NCBI GenBank assembly: GCA_035455185.1
Contig: DATIFQ010000405.1
Span: 1-32,800 of the forward strand
From: JAEHDI01 sp035455185
GTDB lineage: Bacteria; Acidobacteriota; Terriglobia; Bryobacterales; Bryobacteraceae
DNA: 32,800 bases
Direction: 5' to 3'
Every line of letters begins with the position of its first letter. Position 1 is the stretch's first letter. Under the pieces are notes generated by a model. That model saw only the letters and a program-made list of their open reading frames with translations, was not told the origin of the DNA and searched no databases. Position numbers and translations under genes: made by a program. This document shows, piece after piece, positions 31,964-32,800 of this stretch.

Positions 31964-32662
31964 TCAGGGCTGGACATCTGCCGAATTTATGGGGCTGGTG
32001 CATACGGCTACAAACAAACGCCGCATATTCTTTGGCAAGTCCTTTTCGATACGGGTGCCGTACTGATAGTAGTACTCACATCGGAAGAATTCCTCAAGCA
32101 GTTTCTTGATGCTTGCATCGGTCCAGACCTGTTTATGATAGGGGTTCGTTGCCCATCCTTTGCGTTCATCCAGAGGAGTGGACAAGAGGAGCATCTTTGC
32201 CGTCTTTTGTACGTTGCCAAGGAAGAATTCAGGATTCGCTAGATGCTCGATCGTTTCGAAGCTGACAATAACGTCATAATGCTCGGACCACGCTTGCTTT
32301 TCCAAATCGATAATGAATTTCTGGCCGAGCGGTTCTCGGTCGTATCCTTCCACTGACTTTGCCACCGTGCGCAAGATCCCCATGCCGTAGCCGGTCCCAC
32401 TCGCGATGTCCGCCACTGTCTTCCCTGCACAGTACTGTTTCGCAAATTCATAACGAACCTTGTGCTCTCTGTCGATAATTGTCAGCTCTCTCTTCCCTCT
32501 TATCTCGATCCGCTCTTCAGAATGGTACCGTTCCCACATCGCGCGGCTGAACTTCGTCAACGTAACGATCGCGATGGCCCACGTCGCTATCAGCAAGATC
32601 CACTTGGTCCAAACCCGCAGCCGTGAAGTCACAAGCAAAATTGTACCTCTTCGATTTTTCAC
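31964..32662 (-). CDS. Membrane-anchored class I SAM-dependent methyltransferase
   Basis: 232 aa from GTG 32662; an alternative GTG at 32632 sits 7 nt after a TACAAT and would remove ten residues. One N-terminal membrane helix (WILLIATWAIAIVTL) is followed by a soluble Methyltransf_11/23 domain: VADIASGTGYGMGIL (motif I, with Ala-Ser where Gly-Cys is common), VEGYDRE, DVIVSFETIEHLANP and LLLSTPLDERKG. Base composition is clearly lower in GC than all neighbours (many AT-ending codons), suggesting recent acquisition. It is bracketed by the tandem REP 2 array upstream. Substrate unknown. Confidence 0.82.
   Translation of the reverse strand: MKNRRGTILLVTSRLRVWTKWILLIATWAIAIVTLTKFSRAMWERYHSEERIEIRGKRELTIIDREHKVRYEFAKQYCAGKTVADIASGTGYGMGILRTVAKSVEGYDREPLGQKFIIDLEKQAWSEHYDVIVSFETIEHLANPEFFLGNVQKTAKMLLLSTPLDERKGWATNPYHKQVWTDASIKKLLEEFFRCEYYYQYGTRIEKDLPKNMRRLFVAVCTSPINSADVQP
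32640..32645 (-). promoter_or_regulatory. Putative -10 element within the 5' end of the membrane-anchored methyltransferase
   Basis: TACAAT on the minus strand, 7 nt before an in-frame GTG at 32632. It would give a leaderless transcript if that GTG is the start. Confidence 0.35.
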
Positions 32663-32668
32663 TACCCA

Positions 32669-32793
32669 GAGCGGGCAGAGCTGCCGGCGGGGACAGGCCT
32701 ACTCTGCCCTGAGCTTGCGAGCGGGCAGAGCTGCCGACGGGGACAGGCTTACTCTGCCCTGAGCTTGCGAGCGGGCAGAGCTGCCTGTCCCCC
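32669..32793. repeat. Tandem REP family 2 array (about 2.4 units, 50-nt period)
   Basis: A partial unit (32669-32685) and two nearly identical units beginning GGGGACAGGC at 32689 and 32739. Each contains CTCTGCCCTGAGCTTGCGAG and GGGCAGAGCTGCC. Only the last unit closes with the full CTGCCTGTCCCC arm; in the inner junction the arm is cut to GCCGRC before the next GGGGAC. Confidence 0.85.
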
Positions 32794-32800
32794 CTACCCG

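Noticed and set aside
32669..32800. CRISPR array from the 50-nt repeated units
   Set aside because: Units are directly abutting palindromes with no unique spacers and no cas genes are in the window.

Overview
The window reads as chromosomal DNA of a high-GC Acidobacteriota bacterium, most likely of the Bryobacterales/Solibacter type. The grounds are a C-terminal domain of the TIGR03437 ('Solibacter uncharacterized C-terminal') kind on a secreted protein, a 1.1-kaa Oar-like TonB-dependent receptor with an N-terminal carboxypeptidase-regulatory domain, and abundant small palindromic intergenic repeats. This placement is inference from gene content; no 16S or marker comparison was possible. About 27 protein genes fill nearly the whole window. 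No rRNA, tRNA, CRISPR array or prophage was seen.

Layout. 1-4.3 kb (minus): a pair of secreted M16 zinc peptidases (one cut by the window edge), a PolX-type DNA polymerase/PHP protein, and a CDF metal exporter. 4.4-7.2 kb (plus): a small orphan protein and a secreted beta-sandwich protein with the TIGR03437-like tail. 7.2-9.8 kb (plus): hfq-hflX, then pgsA behind a structured intergenic region. 9.8-13.4 kb (plus): a tightly overlapping operon of a GT2 glycosyltransferase, two SAM methyltransferases and a glutaminyl-cyclase-like M28 enzyme. 13.4-16.1 kb: a secreted metallophosphoesterase (minus) and an NfrB-like membrane glycosyltransferase (plus). 16.1-20.2 kb (minus): a housekeeping run aroC-def-fmt-argJ. 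20.2-22.8 kb (plus): a secreted protein with a possible permuted papain-like His/Cys pair, and a membrane protein with a long disordered charged tail. 22.9-26.1 kb: a divergent parvulin lipoprotein and a serine-beta-lactamase/propeller fusion. 26.1-26.9 kb: a RAYT (Y1/HUH) transposase pseudogene inside a mobile element with about 30-bp terminal inverted repeats. 26.9-31.6 kb (minus): a Tat-exported AGE-family epimerase and the Oar-like receptor. 32-32.7 kb: a membrane-anchored methyltransferase of visibly lower GC, then a tandem palindromic repeat at the edge.

The most distinctive signals are non-coding. There are two families of palindromic repeats: a roughly 130-bp MITE-like unit with terminal inverted repeats, and a roughly 50-55-bp hairpin unit that is also found in tandem. 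A frameshifted RAYT element shares a short end motif with the second family. Several genes have a -10 hexamer only 7-13 nt before the start codon, which suggests leaderless transcripts. One methyltransferase appears to start at CTG in a CTGA overlap. At the protein level, the beta-lactamase-propeller fusion, the permuted papain-like candidate, the NfrB homologue without its regulatory half and the glutaminyl cyclase inside a glycan operon are the points most worth following.
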